Part shown: in pieces, positions 26,634 to 36,002 of the stretch
Layout: every line of letters starts with the position of its first letter
Position numbering within the stretch: the first letter of the stretch is position 1
NCBI RefSeq assembly: GCF_005233845.1
Contig: NZ_SZQL01000004.1
Location: 139,501-203,500 of the forward strand
Reading direction: 5' to 3'
DNA from: Ilyomonas limi
Lineage (GTDB): Bacteria; Bacteroidota; Bacteroidia; Chitinophagales; Chitinophagaceae
DNA length: 64,000 nucleotides
Position numbers and translations under genes: made by a program
The notes under the pieces: generated by a model
Told to the model about the DNA's origin: nothing
The model's database searches: none
Seen by the model: the letters and a program-made list of their open reading frames with translations, nothing else

Positions 26634-27377
26634 ATGGAATTTGACCCAAACAATAATGTAATTAACCTCTGTGTTCAAGGCATGGACATGGAAGGAAAAG
26701 GTAACCGCGAAGAAGCAAGCAGAATATTTCTTCAAGCCTGGAACGAAGCGACAAACGATTTTGAAAAGTTTACTGCTGCGTATTATGTTGCTCGGCATCA
26801 GAAGAATGTTCGCGATAAATTAAAATGGCTCGAAACATCTTTGCAGTTTGCATTAAAAATAAACAACATTACTGTTAAAGGCGCTTTTCCTTCTCTATAT
26901 TCAAAAATCGCTAAATGCTATGAGGACTTAAGCGACCTTGACAACGCAAAAAAGAATCATGAATTAGCAAATTCGTTCACGGACAATCCGTTTGACGATG
27001 GTCCCTTTTATCATGGAACGAAAGCGGATTTGCAGGTTGGCGATTTGCTTACAGCAGGTTCCCTGTCTAATTACAATTCAAAAATCACAATGAATCACAT
27101 TTATTTCACAGCCCTGGTTAATGGAGCCGGACTTGCCGCAGCATTGGCTAAAGGCGATGGACCTGAGCGTGTTTATATTGTTGAGCCGACGGGAAGTTTT
27201 GAAAATGATCCAAACGTTACAGACAAAAAGTTTCCGGGCAATCCAACACGCTCATATCGCAGCAAAGCACCATTGAAAATCGTTGGTGAAGTAACAGATT
27301 GGGTGAGACAAACACCAGAGCAACTTCAAAAATGGCGCGAAAAGTTGGCGAATAACAAAGGAGATATTATCAATTAA
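26634..27377 (+). CDS. arr: NAD(+)-rifampin ADP-ribosyltransferase (Arr) with N-terminal TPR-like domain
   Basis: The protein has 247 residues. Residues about 120-247 match Arr almost end to end: GPFYHGTKADLQVGDLLTAG, MNHIYFTALVNGAGLAAALA, VYIVEPTGSFENDPNVTDKK and FPGNPTRSYRSKAPLKIVGE. Arr transfers ADP-ribose from NAD+ to the 23-hydroxyl of rifamycins and inactivates them. Residues 1-118 are an added helical region with TPR-like spacing (EEASRIFLQAWNEATNDFEKFTAAYYVAR, KLKWLETSLQFALKI, YSKIAKCYEDLSDLDNAKKNHELA), absent from the short Arr enzymes of about 140 residues. It is cytoplasmic. It sits beside two multidrug/metabolite-type transporters in a region with gene-poor gaps, which may be accessory DNA. 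Confidence 0.95.
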   Translation: MEFDPNNNVINLCVQGMDMEGKGNREEASRIFLQAWNEATNDFEKFTAAYYVARHQKNVRDKLKWLETSLQFALKINNITVKGAFPSLYSKIAKCYEDLSDLDNAKKNHELANSFTDNPFDDGPFYHGTKADLQVGDLLTAGSLSNYNSKITMNHIYFTALVNGAGLAAALAKGDGPERVYIVEPTGSFENDPNVTDKKFPGNPTRSYRSKAPLKIVGEVTDWVRQTPEQLQKWREKLANNKGDIIN

Positions 27378-27713
27378 TTTAGAGATTCCAATACCCAACC
27401 CAGCTATTGGAAGTAACGTCATTATGATCAGAAATAAAATGCAGACAGTAACGCAAGACATAGAACAACGGACCGCTAATATGAGGTTTTTGCAAATGGG
27501 GCACGACGAACAACATTTGAAAAAAGAACAAACAATAAACTTAAAACTTTAAATTGAGCAGCAGTTTCGGGCGAGCATAATGCCGTTTCCCTGCCTTTGC
27601 CAAACTTGGTAGCATTGGCTGCTATTTTAATCTGATACCCTGCATAATCAGACCTAGACTTTAAAATAAAGCAGCATTATCCAACAGGAAAAAATCGAAA
27701 AGACCTCCATAAT
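27378..27713. other. Intergenic region, no confident gene
   Basis: 336 bases between arr (+) and the first EamA gene (-, convergent). A short plus-strand frame of 42 codons (27424-27552) is polar and helical (ending QHLKKEQTINLKL) but has no recognisable family. I do not call it a gene. No strong hairpin was seen. Confidence 0.35.
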
Positions 27714-28583
27714 TTATCTTTCTTTCCTAACCGAAATGAGCGTTTGTAAAAGGACGGAAACCATTACAAAAAACAATCCTGCATAGAACGAAGCATTTAC
27801 TTCTTTACTTTCACCAAAAAACAAAAACGCCATAATAATAGCATAAATAGTCTCGAGATTGAAAGTGAGATTAACAGTAAAAGCAGGTATTTTTTTTAAT
27901 ACTTCGGCAAACGAAACATATAAGCCAACCGTACAAAAAAGTGACATCAAAATCAAATAGGCAATATCTTGCAAATTGGGGATAAGACTTTCTATAGGAA
28001 AGAAATAGAGATAAACAGGTAGCAGGATACCTAAACCAATTGTTCCGCCAATCATCTGATAATAATTGATGATTTTGCTGTCGTAGTTTCTCACCAATCG
28101 TTCATTGTAAATGGTGTAAAGTGAGGCAAAAGCCGATGAAATAATGCCCACTGTAATGCCTAACCGATAAGAAATGTCGAAATGAAAAATCAAACTAATA
28201 CCCAAGAGTGTCAACGCACTCAACATTAATTCAGAAACTTTAAACCTGGTATTATCAATTAAAGGCTTAAAAACGGCAGTAAAGAAACTCACCAAACAAT
28301 AACAAACCACACCAATAGAAATGTTTGCATATTTGATGCTTGCATAAAAGAATACCCAGTGTATGGCGATGAGCATCCCGATTTTAGCAATATCAATCTT
28401 TTCTTTAGCGGTAATTTTATTGGTTATGCTGAGCAGTTTTACAATCAAAAACAGCATGATGGAAGAAAAGAACAGCCTGTACCAAACTAACAAACCTGCA
28501 TTTAGAGAAATGAGTTTTCCGAAGATACCTGTAAATCCTGCGAGTATTACAGCAAAGTGTAATAAATAATATGATTTTTTCAT
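27714..28583 (-). CDS. EamA/DMT superfamily transporter (first copy)
   Basis: The protein has 289 residues and ten predicted membrane helices in two EamA repeats. The first starts LLHFAVILAGFTGIFGKLISL, with VWYRLFFSSIMLFLIV; the second begins around LGITVGIISSAFASLYTIYNERLVR and ends FFFGESKEVNASFYAGLFFVMVSVLLQTLI. The RLFF motif and the PAFTVNLTFNLETIYAIIMAF segment are typical. DMT transporters export metabolites or drugs by proton exchange. The substrate is unknown. It faces away from a second EamA gene at 28985, which it resembles only in overall family. Confidence 0.9.
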   Translation of the reverse strand: MKKSYYLLHFAVILAGFTGIFGKLISLNAGLLVWYRLFFSSIMLFLIVKLLSITNKITAKEKIDIAKIGMLIAIHWVFFYASIKYANISIGVVCYCLVSFFTAVFKPLIDNTRFKVSELMLSALTLLGISLIFHFDISYRLGITVGIISSAFASLYTIYNERLVRNYDSKIINYYQMIGGTIGLGILLPVYLYFFPIESLIPNLQDIAYLILMSLFCTVGLYVSFAEVLKKIPAFTVNLTFNLETIYAIIMAFLFFGESKEVNASFYAGLFFVMVSVLLQTLISVRKER

Positions 28584-28984
28584 TAAAGAACTATCTGTCC
28601 GCTCTTATAAGGACAAGACTTTTGATGTTAATATGTAATTGAAACTTTGATGCATAGCAAGAGTGCCAATGAGAGTACGGAGCTATACTTCTTTGAAATT
28701 TTGAGGAAATGTCAAAATCTTGGCGGCGGGAGACAACTCTTTCTGTTCATATTTCTTATTACTGGCAGCAAACATAATAAAAAATACCACCACACATAAG
28801 GCTGGCATTATGCGGAATAATCCTGAAAGAGGCTGCTAGCTGTGGTTTGCTGCATTGCCGCGAAACCTTCAACGGGGATCCTGCGCTTATATAAAAATGT
28901 TCTAAAAGGAAACGAACACAGCATTTCAAAGAGGCATTCTTTTAAGTCTTACTTACTTTTACCATTTTAAAACCTGTCCGATAA
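28584..28984. other. Divergent intergenic region between two EamA genes
   Basis: 401 bases holding the promoters of both transporter genes. At 28861-28897 a segment reading CCTTCAACGGGGATCCTGCG is related to one at 29905-29943 (CTTTCAACGGAGATTCGTGC), so the second EamA gene is flanked by a weak direct repeat. No gene is supported. Confidence 0.35.
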
Positions 28985-29863
28985 TTGATAACAACGCTCC
29001 TTACTGCATTAGCCGTTTTGTTAAGAATTCTTTCCAACCCGCTCGGCAATGTTTTTCAAAAGCAACTAACTGCAAAAGGTAACCATCCGTTAATCGTCAA
29101 TTTTCTAACTTATTTTTTACTATCCGTTATTTGCATCTTTATTGCCATCAACGTGCCCTGGAAAGAGTTGCCTAAACAATTTTGGTGGTATTCTATTTTG
29201 GGCGGTATAGCCGGTGCATCGGGCAACGGCTTTTTGGTAAAGGCATTGCAGAAAGGTGCATTGTCGGTATTGGGTCCAATCAATGCTTACAAATCAATTG
29301 TTGGAATCATCGTAGGCATTTTCCTGCTGGAAGAAATTCCTACTATCTGGGGCATACTCGGCATTTTATTAATCATTTATGGCAGTTATTTCGTGTTGGA
29401 TACCACCGAAGAACGGTTTTCGTGGGCTTTATTGAAGAAAAAGGAAATACAATTCCGCATTTGGGCAATGATATTGACGGCCATAGAAGCGGTATTTGTA
29501 AAGAAAGTGATCCTGGCTTCTTCCACCACTACCGCTTTTATAAGCTGGTGCTTGTTTGGCGCTTTCTTTTCCTTTTTGCTCCTGCTCGTGTACCGGCTGA
29601 ATGTAAAAAGGGAAATGCAAAAAATACAATACGCCAGTCTTTCCAAATATGCCTTGCTTATCGTTTGTATTGGCACCATGCAGTTTACCACCAATTATGC
29701 TTTCGACCACATGCCTGTTGGGTATGCATTAGCACTTTTTCAGTTGTCTATTATTGTAAGTGTGTTGCTTGGGCACCGGATTTTTAAAGAAGCGGATATT
29801 CGCAAAAAGCTCATTGGCGCTGCAATTATGATAGCCGGCTCTGTGGTAATTATATTAGTATAG
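28985..29863 (+). CDS. EamA/DMT superfamily transporter (second copy), TTG start
   Basis: The protein has 292 residues and ten predicted membrane helices. The first repeat starts LLTALAVLLRILSNPLGNVFQKQL and includes SILGGIAGASGNGFLVKAL and ALSVLGPINAYKSIVGIIVGIFLLEE; the second repeat ends FQLSIIVSVLLGHRIFKE...GAAIMIAGSVVIIL. A stop codon (TAA, 28982-28984) directly precedes the TTG at 28985 and no ATG is in frame within the first helix, so TTG is the most likely start. Substrate unknown. The direct neighbour is a divergent EamA gene, but the two sequences differ strongly, so they are not a recent duplication. Confidence 0.85.
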   Translation: MITTLLTALAVLLRILSNPLGNVFQKQLTAKGNHPLIVNFLTYFLLSVICIFIAINVPWKELPKQFWWYSILGGIAGASGNGFLVKALQKGALSVLGPINAYKSIVGIIVGIFLLEEIPTIWGILGILLIIYGSYFVLDTTEERFSWALLKKKEIQFRIWAMILTAIEAVFVKKVILASSTTTAFISWCLFGAFFSFLLLLVYRLNVKREMQKIQYASLSKYALLIVCIGTMQFTTNYAFDHMPVGYALALFQLSIIVSVLLGHRIFKEADIRKKLIGAAIMIAGSVVIILV

Positions 29864-29973
29864 AAGGATTGAAATAGGTGTAAAAAGTGCAGTATTATTG
29901 CAGTGGAGGCTTTCAACGGAGATTCGTGCTTGTAGTATAAATCATCTTTCCTGTTCCGCCATTGCCGAAGCGC

Positions 29974-30663
29974 TCACTTCATTAATCCCGCAATCAAATT
30001 GATTGTCAACGCTACCACAAACGTATTCAACCCAAAAGAAAGTAGCTGATGAAAAAGTACCGAGCGGCGGATAAGGCGTGAACTGACTTCCACATCCGAT
30101 ACCTGAAAACAGCAGCCAATTACAAAGGCGAAATATGCAAAATCAATATAGTCCGGCGCTGCATCGCCTGGAAATTCCAGTCCTTTTGCATCTTTAGTAT
30201 TGTCGTCCGGTGCGTTGTCGTAAAATAGGTGGGCATAGTGAAAGGTATAAGTAGTGTGCACCAAAAACCACGACATTAAAATACCCGCCAGGCAAATCAG
30301 TACAAAAGGGGTATTGCCAGATTCATGAAATGCCTTGGAAGTCATTAGCAGCAATACAATGATAAGGCTTGAGAAAGAAAAGAGTACAATCATAATAACC
30401 ACAAACGTTCTGCTGCCATCGTCCTGCTGGGCGAATTTCCTTATTTGTGGTATGGGGCGCGTACACAAAACAATCCAGTTGAGCAGCAGGTACATACAAC
30501 CAAATACCAGCCATGCCGTCAGCACATTCAGCAAAGCTGGTTTTTGCTGAGGAACAAACAGGAAAACTACAGCAGCAGACGCTATGCTCCATGCAATACG
30601 CTGTAGCGGATGCATTTGTAAAAAGATGTTTCCTGGTTTTTTATGTTGATCATCCGAACGCAT
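29974..30663 (-). CDS. DUF1345 family membrane protein
   Basis: The protein has 229 residues with about five membrane helices. The C-terminal half carries the family signature: TTYTFHYAHLFYDN, then GLEFPGDAAPDYIDFAYFAFVIGCCFQVSDVEVSSR, then RRSVLFHQLLSFGLNTFVVALTINL. A proposed relation to small channels is not established. It is a single gene with no obvious partner. Confidence 0.9.
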   Translation of the reverse strand: MRSDDQHKKPGNIFLQMHPLQRIAWSIASAAVVFLFVPQQKPALLNVLTAWLVFGCMYLLLNWIVLCTRPIPQIRKFAQQDDGSRTFVVIMIVLFSFSSLIIVLLLMTSKAFHESGNTPFVLICLAGILMSWFLVHTTYTFHYAHLFYDNAPDDNTKDAKGLEFPGDAAPDYIDFAYFAFVIGCCFQVSDVEVSSRLIRRSVLFHQLLSFGLNTFVVALTINLIAGLMK

Positions 30664-30846
30664 GCAGTATTTTCATTTTAAGGCTATCGAAAGTAAATCC
30701 AATATAAGGAATGTAAGTCTGAATCGTACGTGCTTCTTTTATAAGGGTAAATCCCCAGCTAAAACGTACCCATACATCCAACATCGAACATCTAAAATCG
30801 TACATAAAATCGTACAAGTTAAAAAACTATAAACATTGTATTATGC

Positions 30847-30877
30847 TTGCTTCCGCCGTTGCAAAAGCGTACCTTTG
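30847..30877 (+). promoter_or_regulatory. Promoter of bipA (TTG ... TACCTTTG)
   Basis: TTG at 30847-30849 and TACCTTTG at 30870-30877 match the Bacteroidota -33 and -7 elements at the expected spacing. The predicted transcription start is at about 30884, next to the ATG at 30885, so the mRNA may be nearly leaderless. Confidence 0.6.
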
Positions 30878-30884
30878 CGCCCTT

Positions 30885-32696
30885 ATGGAAATTCGCAACA
30901 TTGCAATCATTGCACACGTTGACCACGGTAAGACTACTTTGGTTGACAGAATCCTGCACGCCACCAAGGTTTTCCGCGACAATCAGGAAACCGGCGAGCT
31001 TATTATGGATAGCAACGATCTTGAAAAAGAGCGTGGCATCACCATCTTCAGTAAAAATGCAGCCGTTACTTATAAAGATGTAAAAATTAATGTAATAGAT
31101 ACACCTGGCCACAGCGACTTTGGCGGCGAAGTGGAGCGTGTACTTAAAATGGCTGATGGCGTTTTGCTGCTCGTAGATGCCTTTGAAGGACCTATGCCGC
31201 AAACCCGTTTCGTGCTTCAAAAAGCGCTGCAACTGGATTTAAAGCCTATCGTTGTCATCAACAAAGTGGACAAACCTAACTGTCGTCCCGATGAAGTGCA
31301 TGATGCAGTGTTTGAACTCTTCTTTAACCTCGATGCTACAGAAGAGCAATTGGATTTTCCTACTTTTTATGGTTCCGGCAAAAATGGCTGGTTCAATGAT
31401 ACCCTCACTCCTTCAGAAGACATTACACCATTAATGGATGGCATTTTAAAATATGTGCCGGAGCCCAAGGTAAACGAAGGTCCGCTGCAAATGCAGATTA
31501 CTTCATTGGATTATTCTTCTTTTCTAGGTCGTATAGCCATTGGGAAAGTAAGCCGCGGAGTGATCAAAGAAAATCAACCGATTGCTTTGATGCAGGCAGA
31601 TGGCAGTATCAAAAAATCGCGTGTACGGGAATTGTACGTGTTTGAAGGCATGGGCAAGCGCAAAGTGAGCGAAGTAGTAGCCGGTGATTTGTGCGCTGTT
31701 GTTGGACTGGAAGATTTTAATATTGGCGATACGATTGCCGACCAGGAAAATCCCGAAGCATTACCGGTAATCAGTGTGGATGAGCCTACCATGAGTATGT
31801 TGTTCAGCATTAATAACTCGCCTTTCTTTGGTAAAGATGGCAAGTTTGTAACCAGCCGTCACCTCCGCGACCGCCTGATGAAAGAAACCGAAAAGAACCT
31901 TGCTTTACGTGTAGAAGATACCGACAGCGCTGATAGCTTTTTAGTGTACGGTCGTGGTATTTTGCACTTGGGAGTGTTAGTAGAAACGATGCGCCGCGAA
32001 GGGTATGAATTAACCGTAGGTCAGCCGCAGGTATTGGTAAAATATATTGATGGCAAAAAAAGCGAACCGTATGAAAACCTGGTAGTAGATGTGCCTGCCG
32101 AATTTAGTGGTAAAGTAATAGACCTCGTTACGCAGCGCAAAGGTGAACTGCTGGTAATGGAAACCAAAGGCGAAATGCAGCATCTGGAGTTTGAAATTCC
32201 ATCGCGGGGCCTGATTGGTTTACGCAGCAACATGCTCACCAATACAGCCGGTGAAGCAGTAATGGCGCACCGTTTTGTCGAATATAAGCCGTGGAAAGGC
32301 AACATCCCTGGCAGAAATAACGGGGTATTGATTTCTAAAAATCAGTCGCCTACTACTGCCTACTCCATTGATAAATTACAAGACAGAGGCTCCTTCTTTG
32401 TAGATCCGGGAGAAGAGGTGTATGTAGGGCAAATAATAGCCGAGCACATTAAACCGGGCGATTTGGTGGTAAATGCTACCGAAGGTAAAAAACTCACCAA
32501 CATGCGCGCGAGCGGCAGCGATGACAGTGTGCGTATTGTTCCGAAAATACAAATGACACTGGAAGAATGTATGGAATATATTCAGCAGGATGAATGTATA
32601 GAAGTAACACCCAAGCACATCCGTCTCCGCAAAGTAATTCTGGACGAGGAAGAACGCAAAAAAGTGCAAAAAAGCATGAAGACCGAGATGGCTTAA
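30885..32696 (+). CDS. typA: Ribosome-associated GTPase BipA/TypA
   Basis: The protein has 603 residues, the normal length. Translation-factor GTPase motifs are all present: [14 protein letters not shown] (G1), RGITIFSKN (G2), [12 protein letters not shown] (G3), NKVDKPN (G4). They are followed by domain II, an EF-G-like domain III/V region ([24 protein letters not shown]) and the BipA-specific C-terminal domain ([30 protein letters not shown]). BipA acts on ribosome assembly and stress translation, especially at low temperature. The ATG at 30885 fits the promoter; the frame from 30843 would add 14 residues and is less likely. Confidence 0.98.
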   Translation: MEIRNIAIIAHVDHGKTTLVDRILHATKVFRDNQETGELIMDSNDLEKERGITIFSKNAAVTYKDVKINVIDTPGHSDFGGEVERVLKMADGVLLLVDAFEGPMPQTRFVLQKALQLDLKPIVVINKVDKPNCRPDEVHDAVFELFFNLDATEEQLDFPTFYGSGKNGWFNDTLTPSEDITPLMDGILKYVPEPKVNEGPLQMQITSLDYSSFLGRIAIGKVSRGVIKENQPIALMQADGSIKKSRVRELYVFEGMGKRKVSEVVAGDLCAVVGLEDFNIGDTIADQENPEALPVISVDEPTMSMLFSINNSPFFGKDGKFVTSRHLRDRLMKETEKNLALRVEDTDSADSFLVYGRGILHLGVLVETMRREGYELTVGQPQVLVKYIDGKKSEPYENLVVDVPAEFSGKVIDLVTQRKGELLVMETKGEMQHLEFEIPSRGLIGLRSNMLTNTAGEAVMAHRFVEYKPWKGNIPGRNNGVLISKNQSPTTAYSIDKLQDRGSFFVDPGEEVYVGQIIAEHIKPGDLVVNATEGKKLTNMRASGSDDSVRIVPKIQMTLEECMEYIQQDECIEVTPKHIRLRKVILDEEERKKVQKSMKTEMA

Positions 32697-32720
32697 TAAT
32701 TATTGGAATGTATTAAAAGC

Positions 32721-32757
32721 AAAGTGTAGTGCCATAAACCGTACTGCACTTTTTTTA
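32721..32757 (+). terminator. Intrinsic terminator after typA
   Basis: 10-base stems AAAGTGTAGT (32721-32730) and ACTGCACTTT (32743-32752), with one G-U pair, run into a T-tract ending at 32757. Confidence 0.8.
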
Positions 32758-32939
32758 TCTAAAAAACAGGAGAAGGATGACAGTATAGGTTGTTTTTCAT
32801 CTTTGTGGTAAGTGTTTATAACATATATAAATTTTTGTTGGGTTACAACACAAACATTCAAGATTGATCTTAATCAACAGCATTTTTAATTTATTTACTC
32901 CCCTTTAGCGGCTGGAGGCTTTTTCTTAGCTTCGCTGCC

Positions 32940-34154
32940 ATGCAGTTTAAGGATGTGATTGGTCAGCATGCGGTAAAGCAGCACCTGGTAGAGATGCTGC
33001 AACATAACCGTTTAAGTCATGCTTTATTGTTTCTGGGTAAAGATGGTAACGGCAACCTGCCTCTCGCACTGGCATTTGCCCAATACATTACCTGCGATAA
33101 AGTGCAACATAGAGGCGCATTAAATACAGCCTCGTTGTTTGATGCATTCTCTGGCAACGAGCAACCAGCAACCGGCAACGATCTTCCACAAGATTCCTGC
33201 GGCGTGTGCCCTTCCTGCCTTAAGGCAAAGCAGTATGCGCATCCTGATATTCATTATTCTTATCCTGTTATTCCAAAAAAAAGTGGCGACAAGCCCATCA
33301 GTGCCGATTACGGGCAGGAATGGCGTGAGTTTTTGCAGGTATATCCTTACGGTAATGTATATGACTGGCTGCAAAATATTGGCGCCGAAAATAAACAGGG
33401 CAATATCACCGCAGAAGAATGTAACGACATTATCCGCAAGCTCAACCTCAAAAGTTTTGAAAGCGAATACAAAATACTGGTGCTGTGGATGCCGGAATAT
33501 TTAGGTAAAGAAGGCAACAAATTATTAAAACTTATTGAAGAGCCGCCGGCAAACACCTTGTTTATTTTGGTAGCAGAAAACGAAGAGCAAATACTACAAA
33601 CCATCCTCAGCCGTTGCCAACTGGTAAAAATCCCACAGTTGGAAAATGGGGATATAGAAGAGGCATTGCAAACGCGCGGGAATACGCCGCCCGAAACTGC
33701 ACGGCAGGTAGCTGCTATTGCACAAGGCAACTACCGCGAAGCATTGCAACTGCTGCAACACGCCGAAGAAGACTGGCAAAGCTTTTTAGGCGACTGGCTG
33801 AAAGTTATTATCCGCCGCATGTTGCCCGAGCAGCTCAAATGGCTGGATGAAGTAAGCAAGCTGGGACGCGAAAAACAAAAACAGTTTTTGCGTTATTTCA
33901 ATCATTTGATCGGGCAAAGCATTCGCATAAAGGTGTTGGGCGCCGATAGCCTGCCAATGCCAGAAAAAGAGAAAGATTTTGCACAGCGTATTGGGAAAAT
34001 TGCTTCGGTAAGTCAGCAATATGCCATCTCCGAAGAACTGGATAAAGCCATTTATTATATCGAGCGCAATGCCCATGCTAAAATGTTATTTCATGCGCTG
34101 ACAATCAGGCTGTATCATATTATTCAGGACAAAACATTAATTTTGGCGGGTTAG
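32940..34154 (+). CDS. holB: DNA polymerase III delta' subunit
   Basis: The protein has 404 residues. It starts with the clamp-loader helix FKDVIGQHAVKQHLVEML and a degenerate P-loop (GKDGNGN, not a working Walker A, as is normal for delta'). A zinc site is formed by ITCDK and the cluster SCGVCPSC around residues 87-93. After it comes the family order IRKLNLKSFESEYKILVLWMPEYLGKEGNKLLKLIEEPP and FILVAENEEQILQTILSRCQ. The C-terminal helical domain is present. Delta' is the stator of the clamp loader. It is followed by ricT, an arrangement common in Bacteroidota. Confidence 0.92.
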   Translation: MQFKDVIGQHAVKQHLVEMLQHNRLSHALLFLGKDGNGNLPLALAFAQYITCDKVQHRGALNTASLFDAFSGNEQPATGNDLPQDSCGVCPSCLKAKQYAHPDIHYSYPVIPKKSGDKPISADYGQEWREFLQVYPYGNVYDWLQNIGAENKQGNITAEECNDIIRKLNLKSFESEYKILVLWMPEYLGKEGNKLLKLIEEPPANTLFILVAENEEQILQTILSRCQLVKIPQLENGDIEEALQTRGNTPPETARQVAAIAQGNYREALQLLQHAEEDWQSFLGDWLKVIIRRMLPEQLKWLDEVSKLGREKQKQFLRYFNHLIGQSIRIKVLGADSLPMPEKEKDFAQRIGKIASVSQQYAISEELDKAIYYIERNAHAKMLFHALTIRLYHIIQDKTLILAG

Positions 34155-34494
34155 GAAAGAAGCAGCAAGCTGAGCGTGTGTAACAAACAGATTGTATAAT
34201 AGGGAATAGTAGCTAAAAACAAGGTGGATAACAAGACGGATGTTGGTTGACAATGTAGTGATGTTTTGTTCTTGTTTATTTTATTTTCTGGAGTATTTTA
34301 TTATTTATAAAAAAGAAAAACGATTGTATTTGCCCGCTTTAGTAAAACCAGGTAAGTGTACACTTATTTGCGAAAGCAGGTGCAATTAAAAACATTCTGT
34401 TTTGGCTATACAGTTCTCCCGTCTTTGCCTGTATTCTTCCCCAACGCTCAACATATATATTCTATTTTTAACATTGTAAAACTATTATATAGCA
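34155..34494. other. Intergenic region upstream of ricT
   Basis: 340 bases, AT-rich, with no gene, hairpin or riboswitch that I recognise. It is likely to carry the ricT promoter, so holB and ricT are probably separate transcripts here. Confidence 0.4.
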
Positions 34495-35955
34495 ATGGGA
34501 TGTGGAACTTGTAGTACCGGGAAGCCGGGCGGCTGCAAAAGCAATGGTAGCTGTGGTACCGGTAGCTGCAACCGGATGAATGTGTACGACTGGCTTAAAA
34601 ATTTGCCGTTTGCCGATTCAGACGGAGGATGTAAGGTGGTAGAAGTGAGTTTTAAGCAAGGCAGCCGCAAAGATTTTTTTAGGAACGTAACCTTGCAGGA
34701 ATTTGAAAAAGGTGAACTGGTAACACTCGAAGGCGTAAGTGGTTTTGATGTAGGTGAAGTAAGCCTCACCGGCGAACTGGTGCGCCTGCAGATGAAGAAA
34801 AAAGGGGTGAACGAAATGAACCCCGATATGAAAAAAATCATTCGCCGCAGTACCGAAAGAGACATTGAACTATATACGCAACAGAAGAGCCGGGAGCCTG
34901 AAGCGCTTATGCGCAGCCGTGCCATATCTCGCCAGCTAAACCTCGATATGAAGCTGAGCGAAGTGGAATTTCAGGCAGATGGACGCAAGGCTACCTTTTT
35001 TTATACGGCAGATGACCGGGTAGATTTCCGCGAGTTGATAAAAATATTTGCCTCCGAGTTTAAGGTAAAAGTAGAAATGCGGCAGATAGGCATTCGTCAG
35101 GATGCCGGTAAAGTAGGTGGAATTGGCAGTTGCGGCCGCGAGCTGTGCTGTTCTACGTGGTTGACCGATTTTAAAAGCGTAACGACCACTGCAGCCCGTT
35201 ATCAGAATCTATCCATCAATCAAACCAAACTCAGCGGACAGTGCGGCAGGCTGAAGTGTTGCCTCAACTACGAGCTGGATACGTATTTAGATGCGTTACA
35301 AGGCTTTCCAAATAACGCCGATACATTGCAAACAACAAAGGGCAATGCTTCGCTGATAAAGAAAGATATTTTCAAAAACCTGATGTGGTACATGCTGCCC
35401 GATAGCAGCATGCAATACCCGCTTACCATTGCAAGGGTAAAAGAAATCATCCGCCTCAATGCTAAAGGCGAGCGTGCCGATGATTTGCAGCCGGTTGACC
35501 TTACCAGCAATAAGCAAAAAGAAGAAATACCGGCACATGTGGAATTAGTTGGTCAGATAAGCCTGAATACCTTAGAGCGCAACAGCAAAAAGCGTAAAGA
35601 CAAAGAGCGCGAAATGAAAGGTGGAGAAAGAAAAAACGAGCCGCAACAGCAACGCCGCAGCGAGCAGCAACCACCAAACAAAGGTCAGCAGCTAAAAGGG
35701 GAGAAAAAACCCCAACAACAGCAGCGCGCACCAGAAGGCAAACAGCCGCCGTCTAAGCCAAAGTCATTGAATAGCAATAACAGCCAGCAGCAGTTACCCA
35801 AAAATAAACCACCAAAACCCAGGCGTGCCAATTCTGGTGGAAATAATCAACAACAGATGCCGCCGCAGCAACCACAGCAAAAACAGCGGCCGCCACAGCA
35901 GCGTCCGCAAAACCCGCAATTGCCGCCATCGTCCGAAGGAGAAAACATATATTAA
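34495..35955 (+). CDS. ricT: PSP1/RicT-like regulatory iron-sulfur subunit with long Gln/Pro tail
   Basis: The protein has 486 residues. The N-terminus is a cysteine-rich stretch (MGCGTCSTGKPGGCKSNGSCGTGSC). The PSP1 domain follows (VVEVSFKQGSRKDFFRNV to FKVKVEMRQIGIRQDAGKVGGIGSCGRELCCSTWL), then SINQTKLSGQCGRLKCCLNYELDTYLDAL with further conserved cysteines. In Bacillus, RicT (YaaT) forms an Fe-S complex with RicA and RicF that helps RNA processing; the partners are not next to it here. The last 130 residues are a disordered tail rich in Gln, Pro, Lys and Asn (KPQQQQRAPEGKQPPSKPKS...), a common extension in this phylum. Confidence 0.9.
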   Translation: MGCGTCSTGKPGGCKSNGSCGTGSCNRMNVYDWLKNLPFADSDGGCKVVEVSFKQGSRKDFFRNVTLQEFEKGELVTLEGVSGFDVGEVSLTGELVRLQMKKKGVNEMNPDMKKIIRRSTERDIELYTQQKSREPEALMRSRAISRQLNLDMKLSEVEFQADGRKATFFYTADDRVDFRELIKIFASEFKVKVEMRQIGIRQDAGKVGGIGSCGRELCCSTWLTDFKSVTTTAARYQNLSINQTKLSGQCGRLKCCLNYELDTYLDALQGFPNNADTLQTTKGNASLIKKDIFKNLMWYMLPDSSMQYPLTIARVKEIIRLNAKGERADDLQPVDLTSNKQKEEIPAHVELVGQISLNTLERNSKKRKDKEREMKGGERKNEPQQQRRSEQQPPNKGQQLKGEKKPQQQQRAPEGKQPPSKPKSLNSNNSQQQLPKNKPPKPRRANSGGNNQQQMPPQQPQQKQRPPQQRPQNPQLPPSSEGENIY

Positions 35956-36002
35956 TTTTCTTTGGCATAATCTTGGAAAATCCAGTGCTAAATTTCTCGT
36001 GT

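Noticed and set aside
27424-27552. Possible small protein of 42 residues
   Set aside because: No family, no promoter, no recognised start context; composition alone is not enough.
27714-29863. Recent duplication of an EamA transporter
   Set aside because: The two proteins share only the fold; their sequences differ strongly, so a recent tandem duplication is not supported.
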